From Vreelandella rituensis (GTDB lineage Bacteria; Pseudomonadota; Gammaproteobacteria; Pseudomonadales; Halomonadaceae), in contig NZ_QPIJ01000008.1 in assembly GCF_003336665.1 (NCBI RefSeq), forward strand, positions 31,239 through 95,238: a stretch of 64,000 nt of DNA. Direction: 5' to 3'. The translations under genes were made by a program, and so were the position numbers. Positions 40,629-51,671 of this stretch are shown here, piece by piece. Numbering within the stretch: position 1 is the first letter of the stretch; each line of letters opens with the position of its first letter. The notes beneath the pieces were generated by a model. It was not told the origin of the DNA. It searched no databases and worked only from the letters and a program-made list of their open reading frames with translations.

Positions 40629-41744
40629 TTAGCCGACCAGCGAGACTGGATCGGTGTATTCCAGGCCGAAGGCGTCGGCGACCGCCTGATAAGTCACTCG
40701 ACCATCATGCACGTTCAGCCCTGGCAGGAAATGCGCATCATCGGCCAGGGCCTTCTGCCAGCCCTTGTCGGCCAGGGCGATCACGAAGGGTAGCGTGGCA
40801 TTGGTCAACCCCAGGGTGGAGGTGCGCGCCACCGCCCCCGGCATATTGGCGACGCAGTAATGCACGATACCATCGACGATATAGGTGGGTTCGGCGTGCG
40901 TGGTGGGCTTGCTGGTTTCAAAACAGCCGCCCTGGTCGATCGCCACATCCACCAATACGCTGCCGGGCTGCATGTCAGCGAGCATTTTTCGCGTGATCAG
41001 CTTGGGCGCAGCGGCACCGGGAATCAGTACGGCCCCGACGATCATATCCGAGTCGCGCACCGCATCATCCAGCGCATCGGCAGTCGAATAGACGGTCTTG
41101 ATGCGTCCTTGATAGCGGTCATCCAGCACTTCCAGGCGTGCAATCGATTTATCCAGAATGGTGACGTCCGCCCCCAGCCCCAGCGCCATGCGTGCCGCAT
41201 TTTCCCCGACCACACCGCCACCGATCACGGTCACCTTGCCCGGCGAGACGCCCGGCACCCCGGGTAACAATACGCCGGCACCGCCTTGCGCCTTTTCCAG
41301 GCTATGCGCCCCCGCCTGCACGGCCATGCGCCCGGCCACGGTACTCATCGGCGCCAGCAGCGGTAAACCACCGCGGGAATCGGTGACGGTTTCATAGGCG
41401 ATGCAGGTAGCGCCGCTCTCCAGAAGCCCAAGGGTCAGTTTTTCTTCCGCGGCCAAGTGCAGGTAAGTGAAAAGCGTCTGCCCGGAACTCAATCGCGCCA
41501 CTTCTTCCGCCTGCGGCTCCTTGACCTTGAGTATCAGCTCGGCACCTTGCCACAAGGCTTTCACGTCCGCTTCGACATGCGCGCCGGCAGCCTGATAGTC
41601 GGCATCGGTGAAGCCCGCACCTTCACCGGCGGCGGCCTGAACACTTACCTGATGACCACGTCCGGTCAGCTCACGAACACCGGTGGGCGTCAGGGCGACG
41701 CGATATTCATGGTTCTTGATTTCCTTGGGCACGGCGACTTTCAT
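40629..41744 (-). CDS. ald: Alanine dehydrogenase
   Basis: Interconverts L-alanine and pyruvate plus ammonia with NAD. 371 residues. The N-terminal [20 protein letters not shown] signature and the Rossmann segment [20 protein letters not shown] are diagnostic; the substrate-binding Lys and His lie in KVKEPQ and [15 protein letters not shown] is 6 bases before the ATG. Stands alone between slyX (convergent) and a terminator after rlmI. Confidence 0.96.
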   Translation of the reverse strand: MKVAVPKEIKNHEYRVALTPTGVRELTGRGHQVSVQAAAGEGAGFTDADYQAAGAHVEADVKALWQGAELILKVKEPQAEEVARLSSGQTLFTYLHLAAEEKLTLGLLESGATCIAYETVTDSRGGLPLLAPMSTVAGRMAVQAGAHSLEKAQGGAGVLLPGVPGVSPGKVTVIGGGVVGENAARMALGLGADVTILDKSIARLEVLDDRYQGRIKTVYSTADALDDAVRDSDMIVGAVLIPGAAAPKLITRKMLADMQPGSVLVDVAIDQGGCFETSKPTTHAEPTYIVDGIVHYCVANMPGAVARTSTLGLTNATLPFVIALADKGWQKALADDAHFLPGLNVHDGRVTYQAVADAFGLEYTDPVSLVG

Positions 41745-41843
41745 GAAGACTCTCCTGATGCATGCAATGCTGTTGGGGGTGACATTTCGCCCCTATTACA
41801 GCATAGCTCGTCCGCTCACCCATCCCCCTGAGAGTAAAACAAG

Positions 41844-41867
41844 AAAAACGCCGTTTAAGGCGCTTTT
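41844..41867 (-). terminator. Terminator-like hairpin after rlmI
   Basis: On the minus strand AAAAGCGCC and GGCGTTTTT form a short stem with a 6-base loop and a T tract, about 70 bases past the rlmI stop and upstream of ald. It would end the radC-rpmB-rpmG-mutM-rlmI direction. Confidence 0.6.
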
Positions 41868-41936
41868 CAGAAGAAAAATCTACTGAAATGGGGAAAGACA
41901 CAATAAAAACCTAGCGTCATTCCACATTCAAGTAAC

Positions 41937-43127
41937 TCAGTCGCGGAATATCCGTACGCCCAATGCCTTGAGGTAGGACGTTTCCGGGATGGCGGGATGT
42001 ACCGGGTGGTCCGGTCCCTGATGCCCCTGGAAGATCACCTGGCCATGGCGGTCCTGATGGCGCACGGCGCCACGCACCACCTCCATCAGACGCTCCGGGG
42101 CCAGGTGCATGGAGCATGAGGCGCTGACCAGCAACCCATCGCGTCCCAGCAGGCGAATGGCTTCACGGTTAAGGCGTGAATAAGCACGCTCACCGTTGGG
42201 AATGTCCTTGCGCTTGCGGATGAAGGCCGGCGGATCCAGGATCACCACGTCGAATTCCTCACCGTCGGCCTTGAGCGCCGCCAGCACCTCGAAGGCATCG
42301 CCTTCGCTGACCGACACCTGCTCGCTTACCTCGTTGAGCGCAGCATTATAAGCCACCTGTTCCAGGGCACTGCTCGAGGCATCGACGCATAGCACTTCAG
42401 AGGCGCCGTTGACGGCTGCCTGAACGCCCCAGCCACCCACGTAACTGAACACATCCAGCACGCGCTTGCCGGCTACCAGGCTGTTGAGCCAGGCACGGTT
42501 GGCACGGTGGTCATAGAACCAGCCGGTTTTCTGACCGCCCAGAATCGGGATGGCAAAACGCACCCCATTTTCCACCAGCAACACTTCATCCGGAAGGGTG
42601 CCCTTGACCACTTCGACCTTGGCCTCCAGCCCTTCCTGACGGCGACCCCCGGTATCGTTGCGGAACACGATCACCTCGGGGCTAAGGACTTTTTCCAGCG
42701 CATCGACGATTTCGTCAGCCAGAGCCTGCATGCCGGCGGTATTCAGCTGCACGACCACCACATCGCCGAAACGGTCGATGATCAAGCCCGGGAGTAAATC
42801 GCCTTCGCCGTGAATCAAGCGATAGAACGGCTCAGCGAACAACCGCTGACGCAACCCCAACGCCTGGTTGAATCGATGCACGAAAAGCGAGCGGTCCAGA
42901 CGCATGGCCGGGTCGCGAGACATCAGGCGTGCGCTGATCAGGGAGTGAGGGTTGACGTAAGCGACCCCCATCGGCCTGCCGTTGGACGCTTCGACCAGCG
43001 CCGGCTCACCGGCGGCAAAGTTTTTCAGCGGAGTTTCCTGGATATCCACTTCATTGGAGTAGATCCACAGATGACCGGCCTTGAGGCGGCGGTCGGCGTT
43101 CTTGTTCAGGCGCAAGCGTTGGGTCAC
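41937..43127 (-). CDS. rlmI: 23S rRNA (cytosine(1962)-C(5))-methyltransferase
   Basis: SAM-dependent rRNA methyltransferase. An N-terminal PUA domain (RLKAGHLWIYSNEV) is followed by a Rossmann methyltransferase domain with VLDVFSYVGGWGVQAA and the catalytic VILDPPAFIRKRKD; SASCSMHL carries the second conserved Cys. The GTG at 43127 has GGAG 6 bases upstream and gives 396 residues, equal to E. coli RlmI; the open frame to 43193 would overlap mutM. It follows mutM by 31 bases. Confidence 0.92.
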   Translation of the reverse strand: MTQRLRLNKNADRRLKAGHLWIYSNEVDIQETPLKNFAAGEPALVEASNGRPMGVAYVNPHSLISARLMSRDPAMRLDRSLFVHRFNQALGLRQRLFAEPFYRLIHGEGDLLPGLIIDRFGDVVVVQLNTAGMQALADEIVDALEKVLSPEVIVFRNDTGGRRQEGLEAKVEVVKGTLPDEVLLVENGVRFAIPILGGQKTGWFYDHRANRAWLNSLVAGKRVLDVFSYVGGWGVQAAVNGASEVLCVDASSSALEQVAYNAALNEVSEQVSVSEGDAFEVLAALKADGEEFDVVILDPPAFIRKRKDIPNGERAYSRLNREAIRLLGRDGLLVSASCSMHLAPERLMEVVRGAVRHQDRHGQVIFQGHQGPDHPVHPAIPETSYLKALGVRIFRD

Positions 43128-43158
43128 AACAGTCTCCACAATCAATTGGGCCGACAGA

Positions 43159-43986
43159 TCAATGCTGGCAGCCGGGGCAAAACACACTGGCACGTTGGCC
43201 TAGCGTCACCCTGATAAGTTCATGTTCACAGCGGGGGCATGGCTGGCCATGGCGACCATAGACATTCAGCCGCTGAGCGAAATAGCCCGGCTCACCCCGT
43301 CCACTGACAAAATCACGCAAGGTGGTGCCGCCCTGAGTGATCGCCGCAGCCAAAACCTCGCGAGCGGCGTCGGCGAGCCGTTCATAGCGTTCTTGCGAAA
43401 TCTGCCCGGCGGCTCGGCGGGGGTCGATACCCGCCATGAACAATGCCTCGGAGGCATAGATATTCCCCACCCCGACCACCACCCGATTATCCATCAGGAA
43501 GGGCTTCACCGCTATTCGACGGCCGCGCGACATCTCGTACAACCGCTTGCCGCCGAAGGCCTCGGAAAGCGGTTCGGGTCCGAGGTGAACCAAGCGCTTG
43601 TCGCTCTGCTCGTCGCCCTGCAGCCAATCGACGAAACCAAACCGGCGCGGGTCGTGATAGCGCAGCATCCAGCCATTATCCAGCACCAGATCCACATGAT
43701 CGTGCTTGCGTGGAAGCTCTCCCACCCGGGAAATACGCAAGCTACCGGACATTCCCAGGTGCCACAGCAAGGTGGCGCTTTCTTCAGGCGAATCCAGGGG
43801 CATCAGCAGGTATTTGGCCCGGCGGGAAAGTAGCTCGATGCGTGCACCGATCAGGCGCTCGGCAAGGTCCGAAGGCACCGGCACGCGCAAGCGTGACTGA
43901 CGCACCCGAACCTCGGTAATCTCGGCACCTTCCAGGTAAGGTGCAATACCGCGACGCGTGGTTTCGACTTCGGGCAGCTCAGGCAT
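43159..43986 (-). CDS. mutM: Formamidopyrimidine-DNA glycosylase
   Basis: Excises 8-oxoguanine and formamidopyrimidines and nicks the strand. The N-terminal [13 protein letters not shown] provides the catalytic Pro and Glu; RRAKYLLM has the catalytic Lys; the C-terminal zinc finger has CPRC and CPGC pairs. 275 residues. Lies downstream of rpmB-rpmG in the conserved radC-rpmB-rpmG-mutM order, separated from rpmG by a hairpin. Confidence 0.97.
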   Translation of the reverse strand: MPELPEVETTRRGIAPYLEGAEITEVRVRQSRLRVPVPSDLAERLIGARIELLSRRAKYLLMPLDSPEESATLLWHLGMSGSLRISRVGELPRKHDHVDLVLDNGWMLRYHDPRRFGFVDWLQGDEQSDKRLVHLGPEPLSEAFGGKRLYEMSRGRRIAVKPFLMDNRVVVGVGNIYASEALFMAGIDPRRAAGQISQERYERLADAAREVLAAAITQGGTTLRDFVSGRGEPGYFAQRLNVYGRHGQPCPRCEHELIRVTLGQRASVFCPGCQH

Positions 43987-44044
43987 GATAGCGGCCTATA
44001 ATGACAGTTTCTGCATACAGCGATTTTACATACAGCGAACATGC

Positions 44045-44071
44045 AAGAACCCGGCGGCTAGCCGGGTTCTT
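44045..44071 (-). terminator. Hairpin after rpmG
   Basis: An 11-bp perfect stem, AAGAACCCGGC / GCCGGGTTCTT, with a 5-base loop, 47 bases past the rpmG stop and 58 bases before the mutM start. The downstream T tract is short, so it may only partly terminate. Confidence 0.65.
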
Positions 44072-44117
44072 CAACAGGCACTCGCCTGCGGTGAAAGCGC
44101 AATCAACAAGCAAATGC

Positions 44118-44273
44118 TTACTTGATTTTAGCTTCCTTGTACATGACATGCTTGCGCACTACCGGGTCGTATTTCTTGAATTCGAACTTATCCGGCGTGT
44201 TGCGCTTGTTCTTGTCAGTGGTGTAGAAGTGACCGGTACCGGCACTGGACACCAGCTTGATCTTGTCGCGCAT
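44118..44273 (-). CDS. rpmG: 50S ribosomal protein L33
   Basis: A 51-codon gene starting at ATG 44273. The product begins [19 protein letters not shown] and ends with the basic [11 protein letters not shown], matching L33 throughout. It lacks the CxxC zinc pairs, so it is the C-minus form usual in gammaproteobacteria. It lies 45 bases downstream of rpmB, as in E. coli. Confidence 0.97.
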   Translation of the reverse strand: MRDKIKLVSSAGTGHFYTTDKNKRNTPDKFEFKKYDPVVRKHVMYKEAKIK

Positions 44274-44318
44274 CGTTTTAATCTCCCAAAAACGTCTGCT
44301 TGCAGCCGTAGCTCAAGC

Positions 44319-44555
44319 TTAAATGGTTTCGCCGCGCTTGCGGATATCAGCCAGAACCGTGTCGATACCCTTCTTGTCAATGATACGCATGCCCTTGCTG
44401 GAGACGCGCAACTTGACGAAGCGATTTTCGGCTTCCACCCAGAAACGGTGGCTGTGCAGGTTAGGCAAGAAGCGACGACGCGTCTTACGCTGGGAGTGAG
44501 AAACGTTATTTCCAGTCACCGGACGTTTGCCGGTAACCTGACATACTTTGGACAT
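44319..44555 (-). CDS. rpmB: 50S ribosomal protein L28
   Basis: 78 residues from ATG 44555: [20 protein letters not shown] begins the L28 signature, followed by the basic [17 protein letters not shown] segment. SD GGAGG-like sequence lies 5-9 bases upstream. The frame extends to 44636 without homology. Co-transcribed with rpmG; both proteins belong to the large subunit. Confidence 0.97.
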   Translation of the reverse strand: MSKVCQVTGKRPVTGNNVSHSQRKTRRRFLPNLHSHRFWVEAENRFVKLRVSSKGMRIIDKKGIDTVLADIRKRGETI

Positions 44556-44782
44556 GAGAGCCTCCAACCGCTTGGCGAGTAGTTCAAAACCTGTCGGGCA
44601 AACCGGAAAAGGGCGCGCCGGATAACCTCGTGACATCCGTTACCGCGTGACTCAGCCCTGTCCGTGATTCGACCCAAGTTCAAAGGGGGAACTTTATACC
44701 AGAGAGACTCCCGCCGGGCAAGCAAAGCCGACAAATACCCCTGAAAAAGCCCCGAAACAGCTTTATATTCACATCCAATTCT

Positions 44783-45457
44783 TTAGACCCAGCCACGCTC
44801 GGCGAACGAGACCACCTCGCCGTCATCGACCACGAAGTGATCCAGCACTCGCACCTCGAACAACGCCAAGGCCTCCTTGAGCCTCTCGGTGATGCGCCGG
44901 TCGGCATCGCTCGGCTCGGCGACGCCGGAGGGATGATTATGCGCTAGGATGACCGCCGCCGCACCGAGTTCCAGCGCACGCTTGGCGACCTCCCTCGGGT
45001 ACACCGAGGCGCTGTCCAGGGTGCCGCGAAACAGCGTTTCGTAACGGATAATGCGATGCTGCGTATCCAGAAACAGTACGGCAAATTCTTCATGGCCGAG
45101 GTGGCGCATCTGTGAGCTCAGGTAGTGCTTGACCAGCGCCGGCGACATCAGTGCATTGCCCCGCGCCAACTGGCTGGCCAGGTGACGCCGGGAAAGTTCG
45201 AGTGTCGCCTGCAGCTGGGCATATTTGGCATTGCCCAGGCCGTGCGCTTCACAAAAACGCACTTGATCGGCCTCGAGCAATTGGCGCAGACCGCCAAAGG
45301 CACTCAGCAAGTCACGCGCCAGATCCACCGCCGAGCGCCCCTGCACCCCCACCCGGAGAAAGATTGCCAGAAGCTCGGCATCGGATAATGCCTGAGCCCC
45401 CAGATTGAGCAGCTTTTCCCGGGGCCGCTCACCTTCCGGCCAATGATTGATCCCCAT
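44783..45457 (-). CDS. radC: RadC family protein (JAB/MPN domain)
   Basis: 224 residues, as in E. coli RadC. A helix-hairpin-helix-like N-terminal part ([20 protein letters not shown]) precedes the JAMM metalloprotease-type domain with the complete zinc motif [16 protein letters not shown]. Historically tied to DNA repair, but its true role is unsettled. ATG 45457 follows GGAGG by 7 bases; the 67 extra codons upstream are unlikely coding. Divergent from coaBC. Confidence 0.94.
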   Translation of the reverse strand: MGINHWPEGERPREKLLNLGAQALSDAELLAIFLRVGVQGRSAVDLARDLLSAFGGLRQLLEADQVRFCEAHGLGNAKYAQLQATLELSRRHLASQLARGNALMSPALVKHYLSSQMRHLGHEEFAVLFLDTQHRIIRYETLFRGTLDSASVYPREVAKRALELGAAAVILAHNHPSGVAEPSDADRRITERLKEALALFEVRVLDHFVVDDGEVVSFAERGWV

Positions 45458-45515
45458 TTTTCCGCCTCCCTGCCTGATTGTCCCTGGCTTGTCGGGCGGG
45501 TCTCGAGACACCGCC

Positions 45516-45570
45516 CTCATTATTTTTAGTCTTGCCAGTATACTCAGTTGTTTTAGCGAGATAACACTCC
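45516..45570. promoter_or_regulatory. Candidate promoter region between radC and coaBC
   Basis: The box TATACT (45539-45544) has a near-consensus -10 sequence on the plus strand, and the same AGTATACT palindrome offers a -10 on the minus strand, where GTTATC lies 17 bases upstream. The -35 elements are poor on both strands, so assignment to coaBC or radC is uncertain. Confidence 0.3.
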
Positions 45571-45651
45571 GGATAGGCCGCGCACCGCCTACGCAAGGCA
45601 TGGCTGTGGTGGTATGGTAAAGCCCCTCAATCAACGATGCGGGAACCCCAC

Positions 45652-46887
45652 ATGCCACCCTTTGCTGGAAAGCGCATCCTGCTCGGCGTGAGTGCCGGCA
45701 TTGCCGCTTACAAAAGTGCGCTGATTATTCGTCTGCTCAAGCAAGCGGGCATGGAGGTGCGCGTGGTCATGACCGACGGCGCCCAGGCGTTCATCACCCC
45801 CTTGACGCTACAAGCCCTCTCCGGCGAGCCGGTACGCACCTCACTGCTCGACCCCGGCGCCGAGGCCGGCATGGGCCATATCGAGCTCGCCCGCTGGGCC
45901 GATTTGATCCTGATCGCCCCGGGCACCGCCGACTTGATGGCGCGCCTGGCCCACGGCATGGCGGATGACCTGCTCACCACCCTGTGCCTGGCCAGCGAGG
46001 CCCCAAGGCTGATGGCCCCGGCAATGAACCAGGTCATGTGGCGCCACCCGGCGACCCAGCGCAACCTTGAACAGCTTTCCCGCGATGGCTGGCAATGGGT
46101 CGGCCCCGATGCGGGCGACCAGGCCTGCGGCGATATCGGCCCCGGGCGCATGAGCGAGCCGGAAGCCGTGGCCGAAGCCGTGTTCAAGGTTTTCCGTCCT
46201 GCCCAAACGAGTCGTTCGTGTCACATCGTGATCACCGCCGGCCCCACCCGTGAACCCCTGGACCCGGTACGTTATTTATCCAATCACAGTTCCGGGAAGA
46301 TGGGCTATGCCCTGGCTCACGCAGCTGCCAGAACCGGTGCACGGGTCAGCCTGATCAGCGGACCGGTCAACCTGCCCACCCCCGCCGGGGTGGAGCGCTT
46401 CGACGTGGACAGCGCCGCTCAAATGCATTCCGCCGCCCATCGGCTCGCTCAGGGCGCGGATATCTTCATCGGCTGCGCCGCGGTGGTGGATTTTCGCGCT
46501 GAAGCACCCGCCGAGCACAAGATAAAAAAGCACCAGAACGAAGACAGCTTGACGCTCATCCTGGTGAAAAACCCTGACATCATCGCGGATATCGCCGCCC
46601 TGCCCAGCGCTTCTCGCCCCTTGGTGATCGGCTTTGCCGCGGAGACCCGAGACGTTGAACACTATGCGCGCGACAAGCTGGCTCGCAAGGGGCTGGACAT
46701 GATCGTGGCCAACGACATTTCCCAGGCAGGTGGCGTCTTCGGCAGCGACGACAACGCCGCCTGGCTGCTGTGGAAAACACCTGATGGCCAAGCCAGCGAA
46801 TCGCTGCCATCGCAACCCAAGGCACGCCTAGCCAGTGATATTATCCAGCGCGCCCTGGATCTGCTAGCTTTTGGAGAGACCCCATGA
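45652..46887 (+). CDS. coaBC: Bifunctional phosphopantothenoylcysteine decarboxylase / phosphopantothenate-cysteine ligase
   Basis: Two consecutive steps of coenzyme A synthesis in one protein. The N-terminal CoaC half binds FMN ([14 protein letters not shown]), with the catalytic His in [28 protein letters not shown], and the active-site Cys in [11 protein letters not shown]. The CoaB half begins near [19 protein letters not shown] and includes the KIKK segment. 411 residues from ATG 45652; the ATG at 45637 lacks a ribosome site. Overlaps dut by 4 bases. Confidence 0.96.
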   Translation: MPPFAGKRILLGVSAGIAAYKSALIIRLLKQAGMEVRVVMTDGAQAFITPLTLQALSGEPVRTSLLDPGAEAGMGHIELARWADLILIAPGTADLMARLAHGMADDLLTTLCLASEAPRLMAPAMNQVMWRHPATQRNLEQLSRDGWQWVGPDAGDQACGDIGPGRMSEPEAVAEAVFKVFRPAQTSRSCHIVITAGPTREPLDPVRYLSNHSSGKMGYALAHAAARTGARVSLISGPVNLPTPAGVERFDVDSAAQMHSAAHRLAQGADIFIGCAAVVDFRAEAPAEHKIKKHQNEDSLTLILVKNPDIIADIAALPSASRPLVIGFAAETRDVEHYARDKLARKGLDMIVANDISQAGGVFGSDDNAAWLLWKTPDGQASESLPSQPKARLASDIIQRALDLLAFGETP

Positions 46888-47351
46888 CCGCCTCGGCTTC
46901 AGCGCCACGCCTGCAACTCAAACTGCTCGATGAACGCATGCGTGAGCATCTGCCGCATTACGCGACCCAAGGCTCGGCAGGCATGGACCTTCGCGCCCTG
47001 CTCGACGCCCCGCTGACGCTTGCTCCGGGGCAGTGCGAGCTGGTTCGCACGGGCCTGGCCATTCACATTGCCGACCCCTCGCTTGCCGGCATGATCCTGC
47101 CGCGCTCCGGCCTGGGGCATAAACACGGCATCGTGCTGGGCAACCTGGTGGGGTTGATCGACTCCGACTACCAGGGTGAGCTGATGATTTCAGTGTGGAA
47201 CCGAGGCACGCAAGCCTTCACGCTGGAACCTTTCGAACGGTTGGCGCAATACGTGCTTGTGCCCGTGGTGCAAGCCGAGCTTGAACTGGTGGATACGTTC
47301 ACCGACAGCCTTCGCGGCAGCGGCGGCTTCGGTAGCACCGGCTCTCACTGA
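46884..47351 (+). CDS. dut: Deoxyuridine 5'-triphosphate nucleotidohydrolase
   Basis: Trimeric dUTPase producing dUMP and keeping uracil out of DNA. 155 residues. All five motifs are visible: [41 protein letters not shown] and the C-terminal [10 protein letters not shown]. Starts at an ATGA overlap with coaBC. The coaBC-dut order is conserved in E. coli and Pseudomonas. Confidence 0.97.
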   Translation: MTASASAPRLQLKLLDERMREHLPHYATQGSAGMDLRALLDAPLTLAPGQCELVRTGLAIHIADPSLAGMILPRSGLGHKHGIVLGNLVGLIDSDYQGELMISVWNRGTQAFTLEPFERLAQYVLVPVVQAELELVDTFTDSLRGSGGFGSTGSH

Positions 47352-47359
47352 GGTCTTTT

Positions 47360-47395
47360 CCAAGAGCTTTATCGAGAGCTTTACCAAGAGCTTTG
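47360..47395. repeat. Three imperfect 12-bp tandem repeats between dut and algC
   Basis: Units ccaagagcttta, tcgagagcttta and ccaagagctttg follow one another directly after the dut stop. The shared core is AGAGCTTT. This could be a remnant of slippage; it leaves a frame open across the gap that explains the overlong version of algC. No regulatory meaning is evident. Confidence 0.8.
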
Positions 47396-47433
47396 CTCAG
47401 CCATTTTCACTGACATATTCTGCAGGGACGATC

Positions 47434-48828
47434 ATGAACTCCAACTTCGAAAACCCGGTACCCGCTTCCATTTTTCGCGCCTACGATATTCGCGGCATCG
47501 TCGACGACACCCTGACCGAAGCCAATGTCGAACTGATCGGTCGCGCCATCGGCAGTGAAGCCGCCGCTCGCGGTGAATCCACCGTGGTCGTCGCCCGTGA
47601 CGGCCGGCTTTCCGGGCCGCGTCTCCAGGCCGCCTTGATGCGCGGGCTCAACGCCGCCGGGCGTGATGTGGTGGACGTGGGCATGGTACCCACCCCGGTG
47701 CTGTACTTCGCCACCCATGTTCTCGAAGGCACCACCTCCGGCGTCATGGTCACCGGCAGCCACAACCCGCCGGACTACAATGGTTTCAAGATCGTGTTGA
47801 AGGGAGAAACGCTTTCCGGCGAAGCGATTACCGCCCTCCACCAGCGCCTGCAGGACAACCAGCTCGAAAGCGGCCAGGGCAGCATACGCCAGGAAGACCT
47901 GCGTTCAGCCTATCTCGAGCGCATCCTGGGTGATGTGACGGTCTCGCGCCCGCTCAAGGCCGTGGTGGATTGCGGCAACGGCGTTGCCGGTGAACTCGGC
48001 CCGCAGTTGATCGAAAAACTCGGTGTGGAGACTGTTCCCTTGTTCGCCGAGATCGACGGCAACTTTCCCAATCACCATCCCGACCCCGGCAAGCCGGAAA
48101 ACCTCCAGGATCTGATCAAAAGCGTGGCCGACACCAAGGCCGACATCGGCCTGGCGTTCGACGGCGACGGCGACCGCCTGGGGGTGATCACTCCCAAGGG
48201 ACGGTTAATCTACCCGGATCATCTGCTGATGGTATTCGCCGCCGATATGCTCGAGCGCAACCCGGGCGCCAAGGTAATTTTCGACGTCAAATGCACCGGC
48301 AACCTGACCCGCGTGATCAGCGATGCCGGGGGCGAGCCGGAAATGTGGCGTACCGGACATTCCCTGATCAAGGCCCGCATGAAGGAAACCGGCGCGCTAC
48401 TGGCCGGTGAAATGAGCGGCCATATCTTCTTCAAGGAGCGCTGGTACGGCTTCGATGACGGCCTCTATGCGGCCGTGCGGCTACTGGAAATTCTCGCCAA
48501 GCAGAACGTCGATGCCGACACCTTCTTCGACAGTTTCCCTCAGGACGTGGGCACCCCGGAAATCAACATCGAGGTCACCGACGAGAACAAATTCGACATC
48601 GTCGCTCGACTTGCTCGCGAAGGCGACTTCGGCCAAGGTATCAAAACCACCCTGGACGGTATTCGTGTGGATTACCCGGATGGCTGGGGCCTGTGCCGCG
48701 CCTCCAACACCACGCCCATGCTGGTGCTGCGCTTTGAAGGCAAGGACGATGCCGCCCTGGCACGTATCCGCGAGCGATTCGCCCAGGCACTCAAGCAGGT
48801 AGCACCGGAACTGGAAATACCTCTCTGA
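47434..48828 (+). CDS. algC: Phosphomannomutase / phosphoglucomutase
   Basis: Interconverts hexose 6- and 1-phosphates for LPS and exopolysaccharide precursors. 464 residues of the alpha-D-phosphohexomutase fold: the substrate loop FRAYDIRGIVDDTL, the catalytic phosphoserine in VTGSHNPPDYNGFKIV, the Mg-binding AFDGDGDRLGV, the sugar-specificity loop GEMSGHIFFKE and the phosphate-binding RASNTTPMLVLRFE. ATG 47434 follows AGGGA by 5 bases; upstream codons read through tandem repeats. The dut-algC-argB order is the Pseudomonas one. Confidence 0.94.
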   Translation: MNSNFENPVPASIFRAYDIRGIVDDTLTEANVELIGRAIGSEAAARGESTVVVARDGRLSGPRLQAALMRGLNAAGRDVVDVGMVPTPVLYFATHVLEGTTSGVMVTGSHNPPDYNGFKIVLKGETLSGEAITALHQRLQDNQLESGQGSIRQEDLRSAYLERILGDVTVSRPLKAVVDCGNGVAGELGPQLIEKLGVETVPLFAEIDGNFPNHHPDPGKPENLQDLIKSVADTKADIGLAFDGDGDRLGVITPKGRLIYPDHLLMVFAADMLERNPGAKVIFDVKCTGNLTRVISDAGGEPEMWRTGHSLIKARMKETGALLAGEMSGHIFFKERWYGFDDGLYAAVRLLEILAKQNVDADTFFDSFPQDVGTPEINIEVTDENKFDIVARLAREGDFGQGIKTTLDGIRVDYPDGWGLCRASNTTPMLVLRFEGKDDAALARIRERFAQALKQVAPELEIPL

Positions 48829-48854
48829 GCGAAAGCCATTCCGAGTGAAAGCCA

Positions 48855-48880
48855 TGCGCCCACACCTCAAGGTGGGCGCA
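48855..48880 (+). terminator. Intrinsic terminator after algC
   Basis: A 9-bp stem, TGCGCCCAC / GTGGGCGCA, with an 8-base loop and followed by GTTTTC, 26 bases past the algC stop. Separates coaBC-dut-algC from argB. Confidence 0.7.
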
Positions 48881-48949
48881 GTTTTCAGATAATGTCTCGT
48901 CATCAATAGAGCAACTCTCGACAAGATGGAAAGGCGTCACACACGATAA

Positions 48950-49891
<942 letters not shown>

Positions 49892-49910
49892 CCGCGAGCG
49901 AGGCTGTGCC

Positions 49911-50516
49911 ATGACTGAACAACCCAAACCCCGCCGCCGTGAACAGATTCTCCAGGCACTGGCATTGATGCTGGAAGAAGACAGTGGCAAACGTATCACG
50001 ACCGCCGCCCTGGCCCGTCAGGTCGGCGTTTCCGAGGCAGCGCTGTACCGTCACTTTCCCAGCAAGGCGCGAATGTTCGAGGGCTTGATCGATTTTATCG
50101 AAGAGAGTCTGTTTGCTCGAATCACACGCATTCTGGAAGAGATCCCCGATGCCACGTCACGCTGCGGCCACATTCTGCGCTTATTGCTGAGCTTTTCCGA
50201 GAAGAACCCGGGGCTTTCCCGCCTGCTGGGCGGTGACGTCCTCACCGGTGAAACGGCACGCCTGCGCCTGCGCATCCACAAGCTGTTCGAGCGCCTGGAA
50301 ACTCAACTCAAGCAGGTGTTACGCGAAGCCGAATTGCGCGAAGGACTGCGCCCGGCACTTTCGGCAGCCGCCACGGCCAATCTGTTGCTGGCTCAAGCTG
50401 AAGGGCAGATTTCGCAGTACGTGCGAAGTGATTTCAAGCGTTCTCCCACTGAGCATTGGGAAGATCAGTGGGCGTTTCTTGCCGACCAATTGTTTTACGC
50501 TGTCGAAGCCGCGTAA
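49911..50516 (+). CDS. slmA: Nucleoid occlusion factor SlmA (TetR family)
   Basis: DNA-bound antagonist of FtsZ that blocks division over the nucleoid. 201 residues. The N-terminal helix-turn-helix reads [20 protein letters not shown] (about 30-49), followed by [17 protein letters not shown], typical of SlmA rather than of metabolite-sensing TetR proteins. Located between argB and rpoH, beside dut-algC as in Pseudomonas. GAGG lies 7 bases before the ATG. A terminator follows. Confidence 0.94.
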   Translation: MTEQPKPRRREQILQALALMLEEDSGKRITTAALARQVGVSEAALYRHFPSKARMFEGLIDFIEESLFARITRILEEIPDATSRCGHILRLLLSFSEKNPGLSRLLGGDVLTGETARLRLRIHKLFERLETQLKQVLREAELREGLRPALSAAATANLLLAQAEGQISQYVRSDFKRSPTEHWEDQWAFLADQLFYAVEAA

Positions 50517-50526
50517 GCCGTCAACG

Positions 50527-50570
50527 AAAAACACGCTTCTTCGGTCTTGGCCGGGGAAGCGTGTTTTTTT
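50527..50570. terminator. Intrinsic terminator between slmA and rpoH (convergent)
   Basis: AAAACACGCTTC pairs with GAAGCGTGTTTT around a 16-base loop. A run of seven T follows on the slmA strand, and an A-rich start gives T on the other strand, so it can serve both convergent genes. Confidence 0.8.
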
Positions 50571-50583
50571 CAACCTATAGCCG

Positions 50584-51450
50584 TTACGCCGCCAGGGTAT
50601 CGCCCATCTTTTGACGAATCTTTTTCATCGCATTCTTTTCCAGCTGACGAATCCGCTCGGCGCTGACCCCGTAGATATCCGCCAGGTCATGCAACGTCGC
50701 CTTGTCTTCGCTCAACCAGCGGCGCTGGAGAATATCCTGCGAACGCTCGTCCAGGGTTTCCAGCGCCAGCTGCAAGCGGCGCGTGGCATCACCGGAAAAG
50801 TCGCTGTCTTCAACCTTGGTGGCCGGGTCCGAGTCGGCATCATCCAGGTAATGCGCCGGCGACTGATAAACGCTGTCTTCATCGTCGCTGGGTGAGGCAT
50901 CGAAACCGGCGTCATAGGCCGAGAGCCGCCCTTCCATGTCGCGCACCACTTCCGGCTTGACGTCGAGATCCTTGGCGATGGCCTCGACTTCACTGTTGTT
51001 CAGCCACGCCAGGCGTTTTTTCGCGCCCCGCAGATTGAAGAACAGTTTACGCTGAGCCTTGGTGGTGGCGATCTTGACGATACGCCAGTTACGCAGCACG
51101 AACTCATGGATTTCCGCCTTGATCCAATGCACCGCAAAGGACACCAGCCGGACGCCCTGGTTGGGATCGAAACGCTTGACGGCCTTCATCAAGCCCAAAT
51201 TGCCTTCCTGGATCAGGTCTGCCTGGGGCAGGCCATAGCCGGAATAGCTGCGTGCGACATGCACCACAAACCGCAGGTGCGAGAGCACCAGACGTCGCGC
51301 CGCCTCCAGATCGCTTTCATCATACAAGCGAAAGGCCAGCTCGCGTTCTTCATCAGCGCTAAGCACCGGTATTCCGTGCACGGCCTGGATGTAACCGCCC
51401 AAGTCATGCCCCGGAGAAATCTGGCCTATCGGTAGAAGACTTTTACTCAT
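50584..51450 (-). CDS. rpoH: RNA polymerase sigma factor RpoH (sigma-32)
   Basis: Heat-shock sigma factor. 288 residues from ATG 51450 ([10 protein letters not shown]). Region 2 is visible as [20 protein letters not shown] and the [11 protein letters not shown] segment. The RpoH box QRKLFFNLR identifies sigma-32 among sigma-70 members, and region 4 ([20 protein letters not shown]) is the -35-binding helix-turn-helix. The frame extends to 51483, without support. Downstream of ftsX, as in E. coli. A sigma-E-like promoter lies just upstream. Confidence 0.96.
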   Translation of the reverse strand: MSKSLLPIGQISPGHDLGGYIQAVHGIPVLSADEERELAFRLYDESDLEAARRLVLSHLRFVVHVARSYSGYGLPQADLIQEGNLGLMKAVKRFDPNQGVRLVSFAVHWIKAEIHEFVLRNWRIVKIATTKAQRKLFFNLRGAKKRLAWLNNSEVEAIAKDLDVKPEVVRDMEGRLSAYDAGFDASPSDDEDSVYQSPAHYLDDADSDPATKVEDSDFSGDATRRLQLALETLDERSQDILQRRWLSEDKATLHDLADIYGVSAERIRQLEKNAMKKIRQKMGDTLAA

Positions 51451-51501
51451 GTGACGTTTTGTCTCCCTATAAACCTGTTCCATAACATATTTGACCTCGA
51501 A

Positions 51502-51529
51502 CTAGACGTCGTGATCACTTAATGGTTCC
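51502..51529 (-). promoter_or_regulatory. Possible sigma-E-type promoter of rpoH
   Basis: On the minus strand GGAACCA and TCTAG are separated by 16 bases. The E. coli rpoH P3 sigma-E promoter has GAACTT, 16 bases, TCTGA. The predicted start would lie about 45 bases before the rpoH ATG. It matches in spacing and in most positions but not perfectly. RseP, which activates sigma-E, is encoded in the same window. Confidence 0.4.
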
Positions 51530-51671
51530 CGCATCTGTTTATTTCTGACGCTCAATACCGCTGACTCTGATTACCGATGACAATCTCAATGACAATCGCT
51601 GACCTGCTGGCAGCCCAACTGAAATCACCATGACTTGAAACTCAAACATGCACAGGTCTGCTTGCCTGGCA

